64,000 bases of DNA from Plantago major (taxonomy: Eukaryota > Streptophyta > Magnoliopsida > Lamiales > Plantaginaceae), in NCBI GenBank assembly GCA_026545765.1, contig CM048842.1, positions 71,537,871-71,601,870 on the forward strand. The letters run 5' to 3'. The translations under genes and the position numbers were made by a program. Each line of letters starts with the position of its first letter. Position 1 is the stretch's first letter. The notes under the pieces are model-generated. The model worked only from the letters and a program-made list of their open reading frames with translations. It was not told the origin of the DNA and did no database searches. This document shows, piece after piece, positions 53,721-64,000 of this stretch.

Positions 53721-54951
53721 ATGGGCTGTGTTCTAATGAAGCAAAGGCGTGTATTTTTGGATCCAACTCTTCTTTCATCTCAAACAAGATGTATGTATAT
53801 ATATTCTGCCCAAATAATGGTGAAAATTCTCCAAGGGTATTGTATTAACTTGAGATTCTGTGTTTTCATGTTTTCGATGAATATAGTTACAGCTGAAGAA
53901 GTGAAATCACTGAACGGGCTGTTTCAGCAACTGGGCGGTACCATACTTGATGACGGTTTTATGACCAGAGTAATCCTATCTTCCTAATCCATCTGTCTTG
54001 CTGTATAATTATAAAAAACAAATCATGAGCATCTTAGACTAAGCATATTAATGGTTAAAGGTAGGTGACTTGCATCTCATGTGGTATTTAACTACTTTGA
54101 AGACAAAACAAAAATTCATTTCATTTCCAGATTTTTACCTTTTCTAAAGGTCAGATTGTTTCTGATCTTGAAGAGCTATGGGTTGCAGGAAGAGTTTAAG
54201 CTAGGATTATTCGGGGATGGCAAGAAAATGTCGCTTTTAGCAGATAGAGTCAGACATCTCTTATATAGTCCTACTGTCTGTTTCTTTTCCTGTATCTGGA
54301 TTACAATTCATAATGGTGCTTTTACTGGACAGATGTTCGATTTATTCGACTCCAATCACGATGGAGTGATAGATTTTGGAGAGTTTGTCAGATCATTGAA
54401 CGTATTCCACCCTGACACGCCTCAAGTAGAGAAAGCCATCTGTACGGATCAAATATCTATGTTTTACAATACTCTGCTACAAATGCCACAGAAACATGAC
54501 CAACCACAAGCTCATGGAAACGTTTTGCTTTGTGATTTGACAGTTGCATTTAAGTTATATGACATATGGGAGACTGGCTTCATCGAGAGAGGAGAGGTAA
54601 TGAGGTACCTCGATACTTGGAATTCCGATACGACTACTATTTAAAGGTATAACTGTCAATATTTGGTTTTAGGTGAAGGAGATGATAACAGAATTGCTTA
54701 ATGAGTCGGACTTAGTCCTATCTGATGACATCGTCGAAGCTATTATAGATAAGGTGTGGACTTGTGTGAATTATTCTTATATCTTATCTTCATTTGGAAG
54801 TGACAGTAGAAGTTGCAATTTTTTCCGTATAGACATTTGAAGAAGCTGATTCAGACAAGGATGGGAAGATAGACATAGAAGAGTGGAAAGACCTTGCGGT
54901 TCAAAAACCATCAATATTGTTAAGGAATATGACTATCCCATACTTGAAGTA
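53721..54951 (+). CDS. Calcineurin B-like calcium sensor B (CBL5/CBL4 type, C-terminally truncated)
   Basis: Exons 53721-53790, 53887-53969, 54189-54248, 54333-54441, 54544-54596, 54673-54753 and 54833-54951, about 191 residues. Exon lengths 83, 60, 109, 53 and 81 are identical to those of CBL gene A, so the two are tandem duplicates. The N-terminus MGCVLMKQ carries Gly2 for myristoylation and Cys3 for palmitoylation. EF loops: [38 protein letters not shown] and [12 protein letters not shown]. If exon 7 is not spliced at its end (TTGAA|GTAATC), the protein stops at IPYLK and lacks the FPSF tail. If it is spliced to the acceptor near 55227, a 36-residue unrelated tail would be added. Either way the CIPK phosphorylation motif is missing. 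Coding sequence is otherwise intact. Confidence 0.85.
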
Positions 54952-55500
54952 ATCTCTTTTCTCCAAGTCATATTCATGAATTTCTGAACATGAATTGAGC
55001 AACTCATCAGGAAACTAGTTCCATAACACAGATTAATAAAGATCTATATCTATGATAATAACTTTATCTATCCAATAAATAAATGTGTCACACACAGAAG
55101 CTACTTTTTTTTCATAGACACTGTCACAATGAGACTTAATCTTTCAGAACAGAGAAAGGCACTAATTGCTAGGTATCAGATTTCGTATTTTAGACAATGT
55201 GTGTGCATCAACTGTTTCTTTTGCAGGGGCTTGCAGTTTGTAGCTCTGTGGTGAGACAGACTAAAAAAACAACAGGAGATGGCATTACCATGAGATGGAA
55301 AGGCAAAACTAATTTTTTTTATATGTATTTCTTGTAACACTTTCAACAGAGCATTTACATCAGAAACTTACCAAGGAGAAAAATCTGTACAATGCTTACT
55401 GATTACACTCATCTATGATTTTAGTGCTCTAGTAAACTATCTATGTTCAGTTACCTCAATGGAACTTTCAGTCTGCTTCCATTTCAGTCACATGATATCA
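54952..55500. other. Convergent 3' region between CBL gene B and the GDSL gene
   Basis: Holds both 3' untranslated regions. A good acceptor (TTTCTTTTGCAG|GGG, near 55227) could serve an alternative last exon of CBL gene B, open to about 55336. Confidence 0.5.
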
Positions 55501-57543
55501 TCATGAGGCACGCCGAGCAATCATCTCTTGCATATTCATGGGATAGCACATACTGGTGTGCATGCTGGACCAGACGTTATCAGCAAGAATTTTGTTAACA
55601 GCATCAGTCGGATGAAACTGGTCCCACCAAATATGATTTGAGGCATTGCTACAAGCCATATCCGAAGAAATGCAGATAATCCAACCATTATATTGACCCA
55701 ACCCACAGCATGCATCAGTTGTGACATTAAATCCTGAAAATGGAGCATAACATTAACCATCAAGTAACATGTCTGAAGCTTCTTCCACACTAAAAACATA
55801 GAAAGCCTTTGGAAATTAAAAATGAAACCTCTCACCATATCTGTCATGATTGTTAAATATGTCCATTGAGCCTTCAAATGCATCACAAAAGACTATGTTT
55901 GCTCCAACAAGCTCCTTGTTAAGTTCCTGGACAGTGAACCTCATAGCAAAATTGAACTCCATGATCATGTTATTGATCTTCTCTACACACTCTCCGTGCT
56001 CACTCTGGTAGAGCCACAGATAATAAGGAGCACATCCTAATGGGGCTAGTCCCATGACGACAACATTCCTTACATTTGCATTGTACAAGTTCTGCAAGAA
56101 CAGTGGCAAAGATTTTCAGAACAGCCTCACATTTTGTCCATCAATAATTTAAGTAGACATGGAAATGATTTTCCTATACACCAAAATATGATTCGAACTC
56201 AATAAGTTCTCAAAAGTTATGGGTAGGACAAATTTTGCAATTGTAAATGGCTTTTAACAAACAAGAACCTATTCCAGAGTACATGAAAAGCACTTTTGGC
56301 ATGAATGCAAATATTATGACCTTAATCTCTTGCTTCAATGTCTGTGCCAGGAATTCATTGAAATCCCACGGCAGATATAGAGACTGGACATTAGATGCAT
56401 CAATGAGATAGTAGTGTATGTAGTCATTGCTCCCGATGGAGATGTAGAACATGGAGTTCGAAATAAGATCATTTGCTGCATCCTCACCCATGCTGACCAT
56501 TAACTGCTGAAATGTGTCCATAACCTGCTCAACTTGCTGAGCTAGTGAGATATGTTGTCCCTGCAGGGGTTCCGAAACAATTGACAAGACAACACTATAA
56601 ATTTTTGTTGTCAAATCTTGGTATCCCATATCAATGAACTTTACTATACTTATAAGAGAAACACCATCCATGAAACGGAAGCTTAAGACCAAACACACAG
56701 TCATGAGAGTCATCACAAAACTAATCTATGCATGACAATGACTAATCATCCCTATGTAAGTAACTATCGACAGTTATTCCCTATATCACACCATCATCCA
56801 CTCAGCAGAATTCTAAAACTACAAAAAATATGCAAGATTCGGCCCATCAACAACAACACGTTCAGTTTATGTGAAACAGGAGGAAAGCCTTGTACCAATT
56901 CAGAGCCACTGGCAAAAATGATCCCACCGCCAGCCGAAGCATAATTCACTCCTTGAATCATGTCACTGAGTGAATCAGTCTGCCCTAGATAACTAGGCAC
57001 GAAAGGCAATCCAAGACGCAATGCTGTTCAAAAGCAAACACAAAACAACAACCAGATGAAGAATCAATAATGCTAAACAACAATACCCAATAATCTTCCC
57101 TTCAGCCAATCAATTAAACACAAATCCCTAATTTAACCAAGAATCAGAGAATCAATGTTTCGACATATCCATCTCAAGAACAGAAATGAAATCGAAATTG
57201 TAACAGTACCGAGATAATCAACAGGAATTCTTCCATTGCAAAAGCGTCCAGTAGGTTGATGAGTGTCGAAATCCCTTCCGTACGGAAGTCTATCAGCGCG
57301 AGCGAAAGTCCCGAGAAAATTGTTGGTGCCGCAATCGACCGAAGAGTCTCCGATCACGAACAATGCAGGAACCAGAGGAGAGGAAATCGGTGGGGTGGAA
57401 TTGGTGTGATTTGAACGGTTTGCGGGAACCGGAAAGAGTTCGGCTGTGAGTTCGATAGGGAATTCGAGAGCTGTGGTTGTTGATTGAATGAGCAGTATTG
57501 GGATGAGAATGAAGAGCGTACGGATTGTTGCAGAGGAAGCCAT
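55501..57543 (-). CDS. GDSL esterase/lipase (At1g71250-like), secreted
   Basis: Five in-phase exons on the minus strand: 57543-57210, 57023-56896, 56560-56321, 56091-55836 and 55733-55501, coding 396 residues. The start [20 protein letters not shown] is a signal peptide, so secretion to the cell wall is likely. SGNH blocks are complete: block [15 protein letters not shown] with the nucleophile Ser, block II ASAGGGI, block [14 protein letters not shown] with the oxyanion Asn, and block [11 protein letters not shown] with the Asp/His pair. [13 protein letters not shown] is the plant family signature. The five-exon layout is the usual one for plant GDSL lipases. An upstream in-frame ATG (57648) exists but would put a non-signal stretch before the signal peptide, so 57543 is preferred. 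Substrate is unknown. Confidence 0.93.
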
Positions 57544-58805
57544 GGATGGAAACAGAGAGTGAGCTCGAGCTTCTTCTTGGCGGGATAGGAGGCAGTTCAA
57601 ATGTGCAGCCGGAAAATACCGACCTGCTGATGTTTTACTTTTTACCATTTCGGGAGTCTAACGTTTCTTTATTTAGAAATCCACTATCTATACTTATTAA
57701 TTTTTTTAAACACTCTATTTCATACTTTGTCTATTCTCTTACTTACTTTTTCTATTCTTCATCTTACTTTTTACCACTTACTTAATATTTTATTACATTT
57801 TCTTAAAATTTACACAAAACCAAAAGGTAAACATTGTAAAAGAACGGAGGGAGTAAAAGGTAATTTTTGGTAAGTTTTTCTTATTCTGTTTTCTTTTTCC
57901 TGTCATTTACTGGAATTGAAAACAATTTTATTATATTGAGATCAAACACGTTTATATTTTAGAAATCGAAAAAATCAATAATTTTTTAATAATATAAACT
58001 CAATTGCTCCCCTTTGTTCTCGATTTAACACCACACCATACATAATTATGATCCTTAATGCTTTTCATATTGAAAACTTGTGGCTACCGGTAAATAATAT
58101 ATAATTTAAATCATTTAAAAAAACTACATTCACTTTACAAAAATATACTCCAGATTGAGACAGTAACAACTTTTATATATGAAAAGAACTAAAATCTTGC
58201 AATATTTTGTACTGCTTAGTCAATCTACATGGCACACGTGCAGACGAGAATGTGTCATTTTATAAATTGAACGTTGTCATTCTAGAATATTAATATTGAC
58301 ACCGTCTCAGCCTATGTTAGTATATTAGGTTAGCGTGTACTATCATGATTGATTAGTGATCATTACTTTATATAATGTGTCCATTCGTTCCGACAACAGT
58401 TAGAGTAATTACAAGTTTTTTTTTATAATATCAATATTACAATAATATTATATGAAATCAACTAATATATTATCATTCGATGTATAAACGGTTGCAAGTA
58501 ATTACAAGTTAGGGATTGGTAAAATGTGAGGAGGTTGTTTTAACCAAATTTTAAATCATAAGCATAATAATATTAAGGGGGACACTTGAAAGCAATTGAG
58601 TGTCAAATCATCCAACGTTCAAAGCACAGTAGAGTCATGAGTGAGCATAGCATGCCTGATGCGTGCCATTCACTCGAGAAAAAACTCGACAATTAACCCC
58701 AATAATCTCCTCATTTTTCCTCAACTCTCTCTTGTATTGTACCTTTCACTTCACACAGTACTGTAGTTGGCTTGCATTCCAATTTCCACCACACCAAGAA
58801 CAAAC
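57544..58805. promoter_or_regulatory. Divergent intergenic region (GDSL and GRF promoters)
   Basis: 1.26 kb between divergent start codons. A Stowaway-type right end (GAACGGAGGGAG|TA at 57842-57855) closes an element that probably starts near 57650 with a degenerate GGGAGTCTAACGTTTCTTT end. No coding region. Confidence 0.45.
57650..57853. mobile_element. Stowaway-like MITE upstream of the GDSL gene
   Basis: The right terminus GTAAAAGAACGGAGGGAGTA is clear; the left terminus is diverged, but the interior (AAACACTCTATTTCATACTT, TTACTTTTTACCACTTAC) is typical of this family. Left border is approximate. Confidence 0.5.
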
Positions 58806-61800
58806 ATGGAAGACGAATGTTTTGTACCGCCGCTTATCCGGATCACTCGCTGCTTCCTCTGCCCCTGCAATGCCGGAGCTTGCCGCCTCATCACCTCTCA
58901 CACGGCGGCTAACCCCGACCGCCAGTTCTTCAAGTGCTCCGAACCCCAAGTTTGTTCCTTTTTTCAAATTAATTCACTCTAATTGTTATATATTTCCCTC
59001 CCTAGTTGATGTAATTGTTACTTACTCTCCATTTCTGGATGATTTGAAGCAATGCCGTCACGGAAGATTCGAAAAGGATTTTTTCAAGTGGGCTGATCAA
59101 GTGAGGGCTGACGAAATGATCGATGTGCCCTATTGCGGTGGTTGTATGGCTGGCCCTTGCCGGGTTCGACGGGAGCCTAATTCTGGCAAAATCTTGTTCA
59201 CTTGTAATGTTAAAGAGGTTTGAAATTGTGGGCCAATTCCCTTTTCTAGTAAATGTATTTGGTTTTGTTCAATGTTTGTGATATTAGGGGAATGTCCTGT
59301 GACTTCTGCCTTTATGATATATTGTTGTTTGTTATATATAGCCTGATATAGAAGTATTTACTACTACTAGTCAGATGCACTTGCTTTAAATGGATTAGAA
59401 AATGGAGTTGGGTTTTCGCTATCAGTCCGATTTGAGCTGATATAGAAGTATTTACTACTACTAGTTAGTTGCACTTGCTTTAAATGGATTAGAAGACGGA
59501 GTTGGTTTTCTCTATCAGTCCGGTTTGAGCTGATATAGAAGTATTTACTACTACTACTACTACTAGTTAGTTGCACTTGCTTTAAATGGATTAGAAAACG
59601 AGTTGGGTTTTCGCTATCAGTCTGGTTTGAGCTGATATAGAAGTATTTACTACTACTAGTTAGTTGCACTTGCTTTAAAAGGATTAGAAAACGGAGTTGG
59701 ATTTTCACTATCAGTCCGGTTTGAGCTGATCTCATTAACTACTTTTCTTTTCCTGGCTAATGAAAATTAGAGGTTATGGCTAGAAGATTTTCCACCCTTT
59801 AATTGGACTATTGTAAGACTGCCATGAGTTTGCATCACTAGTTGTATAGTAGTTTTTATTTAGAATCTAGCTGCAAGCTTGCATGATTGCACCATAATTG
59901 TTCTGTATGTTGACATGTTTACAATGTCTTATCTTGCTTTGTGCACACAGGGGCAAGGATCTTGTGGGTATAGAATTTATCAAGATGAGTTTGAAATGTC
60001 ATTGAGGGCACTAGCTAAAGATACTAGAGTATCTGTTAATGACTGCAATGCAACGGCTTCCCCTGATATACGGCCAGTTGAGGAAGAGGCGGGAAGTGAG
60101 AAGCTCGAAGTAACTTCGCCCCCAGTGTCTTTAGCTAAATGCAATGCCACTGCTTCCCCTGGTATATGGCCAGCTGAGGAAGAGGTGGGAAGTGAGAAGA
60201 TAGAAGTAACTTCGCCCCCAGTGTCTTTAGCTAAATGCAATGCCACTGCTTCCCCTGGTATATGGCCAGTTGAGGAAGAGGTGGGAAGTGAGAAGATAGA
60301 AGTAACTTTGCTCCCAGTGTCTTTAGATAAATGCAATGCCACTGTTTCCCCTGATTTACGGCCAGTTGAGGAAGAGGCTGAGGGTGAGAAGCTAGAAGTA
60401 GCTTCGCCTCAAGTATCTTTAGCTTACTGCAATCCCACTGCCTCCACGAAGAATGGCATAGTTGAGAAAATTGGTCTAGGTGAGAGACTAGGAGATGCCC
60501 AATTGCAATCATCTTCCATCAGCACTTCTCTACGTCCCAAAGTTCGCAGGGCAGTGTCTAGGAAGAAAATGAAGCAATCAAATTTTGAGGGGGATGGGAA
60601 CACTAAACCTTTGAGGACACCTCTAAAAAGGTTACGCAATGGAAACAAAGGTGAGGTACCTGCATGCCCGTAGGCAATGCAGAAAAACAGTCTTCTCTCT
60701 ATTCTTGTAGCGCTCTGAGAATATATTCAATTAACAATTTAGAAAATATGATTCACAATTTGTCATTTTCTTTGGTCTTTCAGATTTCACACCAGTGAAT
60801 AATTTTTCTTTTGAGTGGTGTAACTATAGTTTGTAATTTCCCTTGCAGTCCTTGCTTTCTCTGTTTCTGGTAACCCTCACATGTTACACCTGGTCATGAA
60901 ATCTATGATGCTAAGACAACAATGGTGGATGACAGTGGCAATGCATAAAAATTTGGGGTCTCAACTTCAAGGTTGGTGGGGAAGACTTGCTTTCTATCCA
61001 TTGCCCAAACCGATGATTTATGCATTAGAGCCCCGTGCCTACTGTGAGTCTATACAATGCTTCATTTTCTCGTTCTTTTCCAGTTTATACTACTAAAAAT
61101 CCAGTTTTCTAGTTCACCCAAGTCTGCATCGTACTAATCTTAAATTGACTAGTTGAGGTCCTTTAGGATTTCGGGTCTTTTTTTTTTCTCTTTCTTTTTC
61201 TTTAAAGAAAGATGAGAAAACGTTTGGAATTTGGATAAGTATAGAGAAGAGAGTATGTGATTATTATGTCCCGCCTTTAATTTCTATATGATATAATTTG
61301 AGCAGAGAGAAGGTGCTAAATCATGATAATGTCTATTAGTCAATTCAAATCCAGAAAACATTATTGTAGCAAAGAGGGGGTTGGAAGTTGGATCTAAGCC
61401 GTATTTTTAGTTTGGTTAATGATGGAACTTGCACAGATCAACTTGCCTAATTGGCAATATGTACTCTTGGTTCTACAGGTGTTATTCCCTCTCGGATAGA
61501 TCCTGTGTTGGTGGTGCAAGAGAAGAAATTGGTAAATTCTGATGCTGCGCCCAACCTCTTGATGAGCCTCCCTGAATCTGAGAGTGCCCTTCTTGATCCA
61601 ATAATCATGCAAAATGACAAGCCGGTACATGTTGGTGCTTCAGCCATTAACAGCAAGAATACTCCAGATTCAATGGCACCTGTTGAGCAGACCAGAATTA
61701 ATAATGTTGTATCAGAATCCGTCTCTAAGGTATTTGTGCAAGCTGCGGAGCAACTGCAGTACAACCTAATTACCTTTTTGGAGAAAATGGATTTTAAAGA

Positions 61801-62311
61801 CCACCAAGCCATGGTGCTGGAAGCAGAAGCAACGTTTACGGCCCTAGACCGTTTGGGCATCGATCATCAGCATTTAGACAAACGTGTCAGTGAATTCATT
61901 AGTTGTTCAAAGACATTGGCTGCTGTAGAACAATCCATGCCCAAAACCGATACCTGTCCTGAGATGGAGCTGTGTCAAAAATTTGAGAGGATGAAATTAG
62001 ACAAGATGGAATCTGCTCATTTAACATCTGTCGACACTCTGATCCGTAGCAAAAAAAGTCTAGCAGCACTTCGTGACTTAATTGATTCCGCTAAGAAATG
62101 GCTTTACCTGATGGAAATTGAATGTTTATGCTGTGACGGGGAATTGGGAAGTATGGAGAGTCAGTTAGAAAAGAACTCTGAAGATAAACTAGCATTGGAA
62201 AAGAAGTTCCTTGACACGTCAAAGGAATTGGAGGGATCGATGAAACTCCATGAGCAACGAGGAGCAGCCAAGGCTGCGTTTGACAGGGCAAAAGCTTCAC
62301 TCCACGGATAA
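58806..62311 (+). CDS. GRF zinc-finger protein with 32-residue internal repeats
   Basis: Five in-phase exons: 58806-58949, 59050-59217, 59951-60650, 60849-61043 and 61479-62311, coding 679 residues. Two zf-GRF motifs lie at the N-terminus: residues ~13-60 (CFLCPCNAGACRLITSH through CRHGRFEKDFFKWAD) and ~73-125 (YCGGCMAGPCRVRRE through SCGYRIYQDEF). GRF fingers bind single-stranded DNA in TOP3A, APE2 and NEIL3. Exon 3 then has five tandem copies of a ~32-residue unit (consensus CNATASPxIxPVEEEVGSEK + IEVTSPPVSLAK), acidic and probably disordered. KKMKQSNFEGDG...PLKRLR is a likely nuclear localisation region. Exon 4 codes a Trp-rich block (QQWWMTVAMHKNLGSQLQGW). The C-terminal 270 residues are helical, probably coiled coil. 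I do not recognise a named orthologue; plant genomes have uncharacterised GRF proteins of this type. Confidence 0.88.
59345..59735. repeat. Four ~92-97-bp tandem repeats in GRF gene intron 2
   Basis: Four consecutive copies, each starting GCTGATATAGAAGTATTTAC (first copy GCCTGATATAG) and ending in CTATCAGTCCGGTTTGA, beginning near 59341, 59437, 59529 and 59630. The copies differ by point changes and by the number of CTA triplets (three to five). Confidence 0.9.
60046..60432 (+). repeat. Coding 96-bp tandem repeat array (four to five units)
   Basis: Units begin TGCAATGCAACGGCTTCCCC (first) or TGCAATGCCACTGCTTCCCC and are 96 bp, preserving frame. Units 2 and 3 are almost identical at DNA level, so they are recent duplicates; the first, fourth and partial fifth are more diverged. 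Confidence 0.9.
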
Positions 62312-64000
62312 CAGAGGTGCCATTCGGCATGTTTATTCTGTGAACTGTGAGTGTGTGACATAGTGGAACTAAAGGCAGTTGCTCCGTCTAGAAACAAGCT
62401 TAAGGTTAGCCTCTTTTGTATAGCCGTATAACTAGTGTATAATAACCAATAATGTTATGTGTGATTTGTCAGAATTGTAACTTCAATGAGTAATCACTAA
62501 TCAGACAGCAGAGAGTGATCTCTAATGATTAATTAAGCCCTTTAATTGTAGGTCTCATTGCGCCCTCCAAGTTAATTAATAATACTATGTGCTGCATTCT
62601 ACTTCCTGTTCTTGAGCAAGTTTAAAAAATTCGCATAATAACATTTGGGTAGTATAGATATGATCTTTACTCATGTAAATGTTCATAAGAATCATGATTT
62701 TTTAAAATAATTTCACCCCGGTTGATTAATGAAAAGATTTCCTAAAAGATGTTCAAGTCTAAGGAAAAAACTGCACAGCACATTTTCTAGGATGCTGCTT
62801 TACGTCACCTAAATTGAACAGGCCTCAGTTTATTTTGCACCGTATACTCTTTTCATGAGTGCAATTATGCTAGTCAAAGTTGTCTCTCTCTTTTTTTTTT
62901 TTTTCAGTTTTTTAAGCTAGGAAAGATCACAGGATAAAAGGAAATAAACACCTAAAGTACCATGCACTTTTAAAAGGAGGAGTTCCTTGAATCGCCCATG
63001 TCCTTTTGCTTTAAATTCTAAAATGTATGCTAGCTCTAAACTTCGTTTCCAATTTAAAATATCGACAGGGCGAGCATAATGTTTAAGTCGTTTCATTTGT
63101 CATGCACATCACGCCTCTCTAATCGGGACATATACTATCATTTATCCCGCTTCGAACTTCAAATCATATTGTACTAAAATAAAATTTTAGTACGAACATA
63201 CTAGTTATAAGAGTGGTTCGTTACCAAACGAACGTATTAATTTGTCCTTCAAAATAAAGTTGCAATTCATTGTCTAATATTTTTAATCTTCCTGACATTC
63301 ATATTCGGAAGAGGTGCATGGGCTCCTCATGCATACTCCTATGTCATGCCATCTTCTTGTCTCTCTTTAGTCTTTACTCAAGCTCCAGAAACTGGCAGAA
63401 GTTCAATTGGTTTAACGTTTGTTACCTCACCGATGCCTATATAGAATACATGTGCAGTTAAGGTGTCCATGGTCTGTTTCTCTGCTGAAGGCCATTTGCC
63501 ACATGTACGTATCCGACTATGTTTCCATTTTCTTTTGTCTCTGAATTATTATCGATATTAAATTATTATATTTTTCCTGAATTTCCACAAGAAAAACTAT
63601 CACACTTACAACATTTTGAGGGACAAGCATGACCACCATGTGTTTGTAGTAATTCCAAAATCTAAGTTTCAATTATTATATTCTCTAGAATGAATCCATG
63701 TTTTATTATTTTTGCCTGATTCTAAACTCAAATGTCTTTCTATATCTATATATTTTACTGGGTTGTAATTTTTTCTATCTATATATTTTACTTGCAAGGA
63801 CATGATGTGCATGTGGAGAATAGCTCAAACCATTTGATATCTTTCGAATTTACAACACTTTATTTTGCATTAGGTGTCCAACACTTCCAAGTTAATACAT
63901 GGTTTTAAAGTTATAAAATAACCCACAGTGCTATATACTGTTATAATATTGGCATTCTTATTTTACATGTCGAAAAGTAAATTAGACAATTTATATATGA
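62312..64000. other. AT-rich intergenic end of window, no gene seen
   Basis: Contains the GRF gene 3' untranslated region at its start. Small ORFs in the remainder show no recognisable content or splice-supported continuation. Confidence 0.6.

Noticed and set aside
57133..57648. Longer GDSL start at 57648
   Set aside because: Adds 35 residues before a good signal peptide that begins at the internal ATG 57543.
63270..63461. 63-residue ORF near window end
   Set aside because: No similarity to any family I know and no neighbouring exon; likely chance.

Overview
This is plant nuclear DNA. Genes are split by many short GT-AG introns, intergenic DNA is AT-rich, there is a nuclear-type tRNA-Cys, and the protein families are plant-specific (chloroplast FTSHI1, mid-SUN, SKIP8, CBL, plant GDSL lipase). 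Codon use and families point to a eudicot, possibly an asterid; I cannot resolve it further. Gene models below were built by hand from ORFs, splice consensus and phase; all are unconfirmed by transcripts.

Layout. 1-6.8 kb is transposon-rich: a CACTA/En-Spm transposase relic (1-2147) with an internal minisatellite, a Stowaway-like MITE, a Mutator-like foldback element (4673-5510), Helitron-like ends and a Tourist-like MITE. A tRNA-Cys(GCA) lies at 6811-6882. 7.4-37.7 kb is the conserved gene block: glutaredoxin-like Cys-rich protein (-), compact PP2C (+), SKIP8 F-box (-), mid-SUN protein (-), FTSHI1 (-, 15 exons) and a 1235-aa RING/PHD protein (-, 14 exons). From memory, Arabidopsis keeps the last four as two separate adjacent pairs (At4g10925/At4g10930 and At4g23940/At4g23950), so this window may show the unfractionated order.

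39.2-45.6 kb is a complete but dead Copia LTR retrotransposon (AACAA target duplication) with a 1.09-kb CACTA element (GTA duplication) nested in it. 46.6-54.9 kb is a tandem pair of calcineurin B-like calcium sensors (CBL4/CBL5 type), separated by a 3.1-kb Helitron whose two termini can be placed to the base. 55.5-57.5 kb is a GDSL esterase/lipase (-) convergent with the second CBL. 58.8-62.3 kb is a GRF zinc-finger protein with a 32-residue internal tandem repeat. 62.3-64 kb is AT-rich with no gene seen.

Functionally the genes are a mixture: chloroplast biogenesis (FTSHI1), nuclear envelope/ER (SUN), ubiquitin-ligase adaptors (SKIP8, RING/PHD), phosphatase signalling and calcium signalling (CBL). 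The CBL pair is the most interesting: neither copy keeps the C-terminal FPSF serine, and the two have different N-terminal targeting signals. No new multi-gene system is evident; the novelty is in transposon nesting and in gene-structure oddities.
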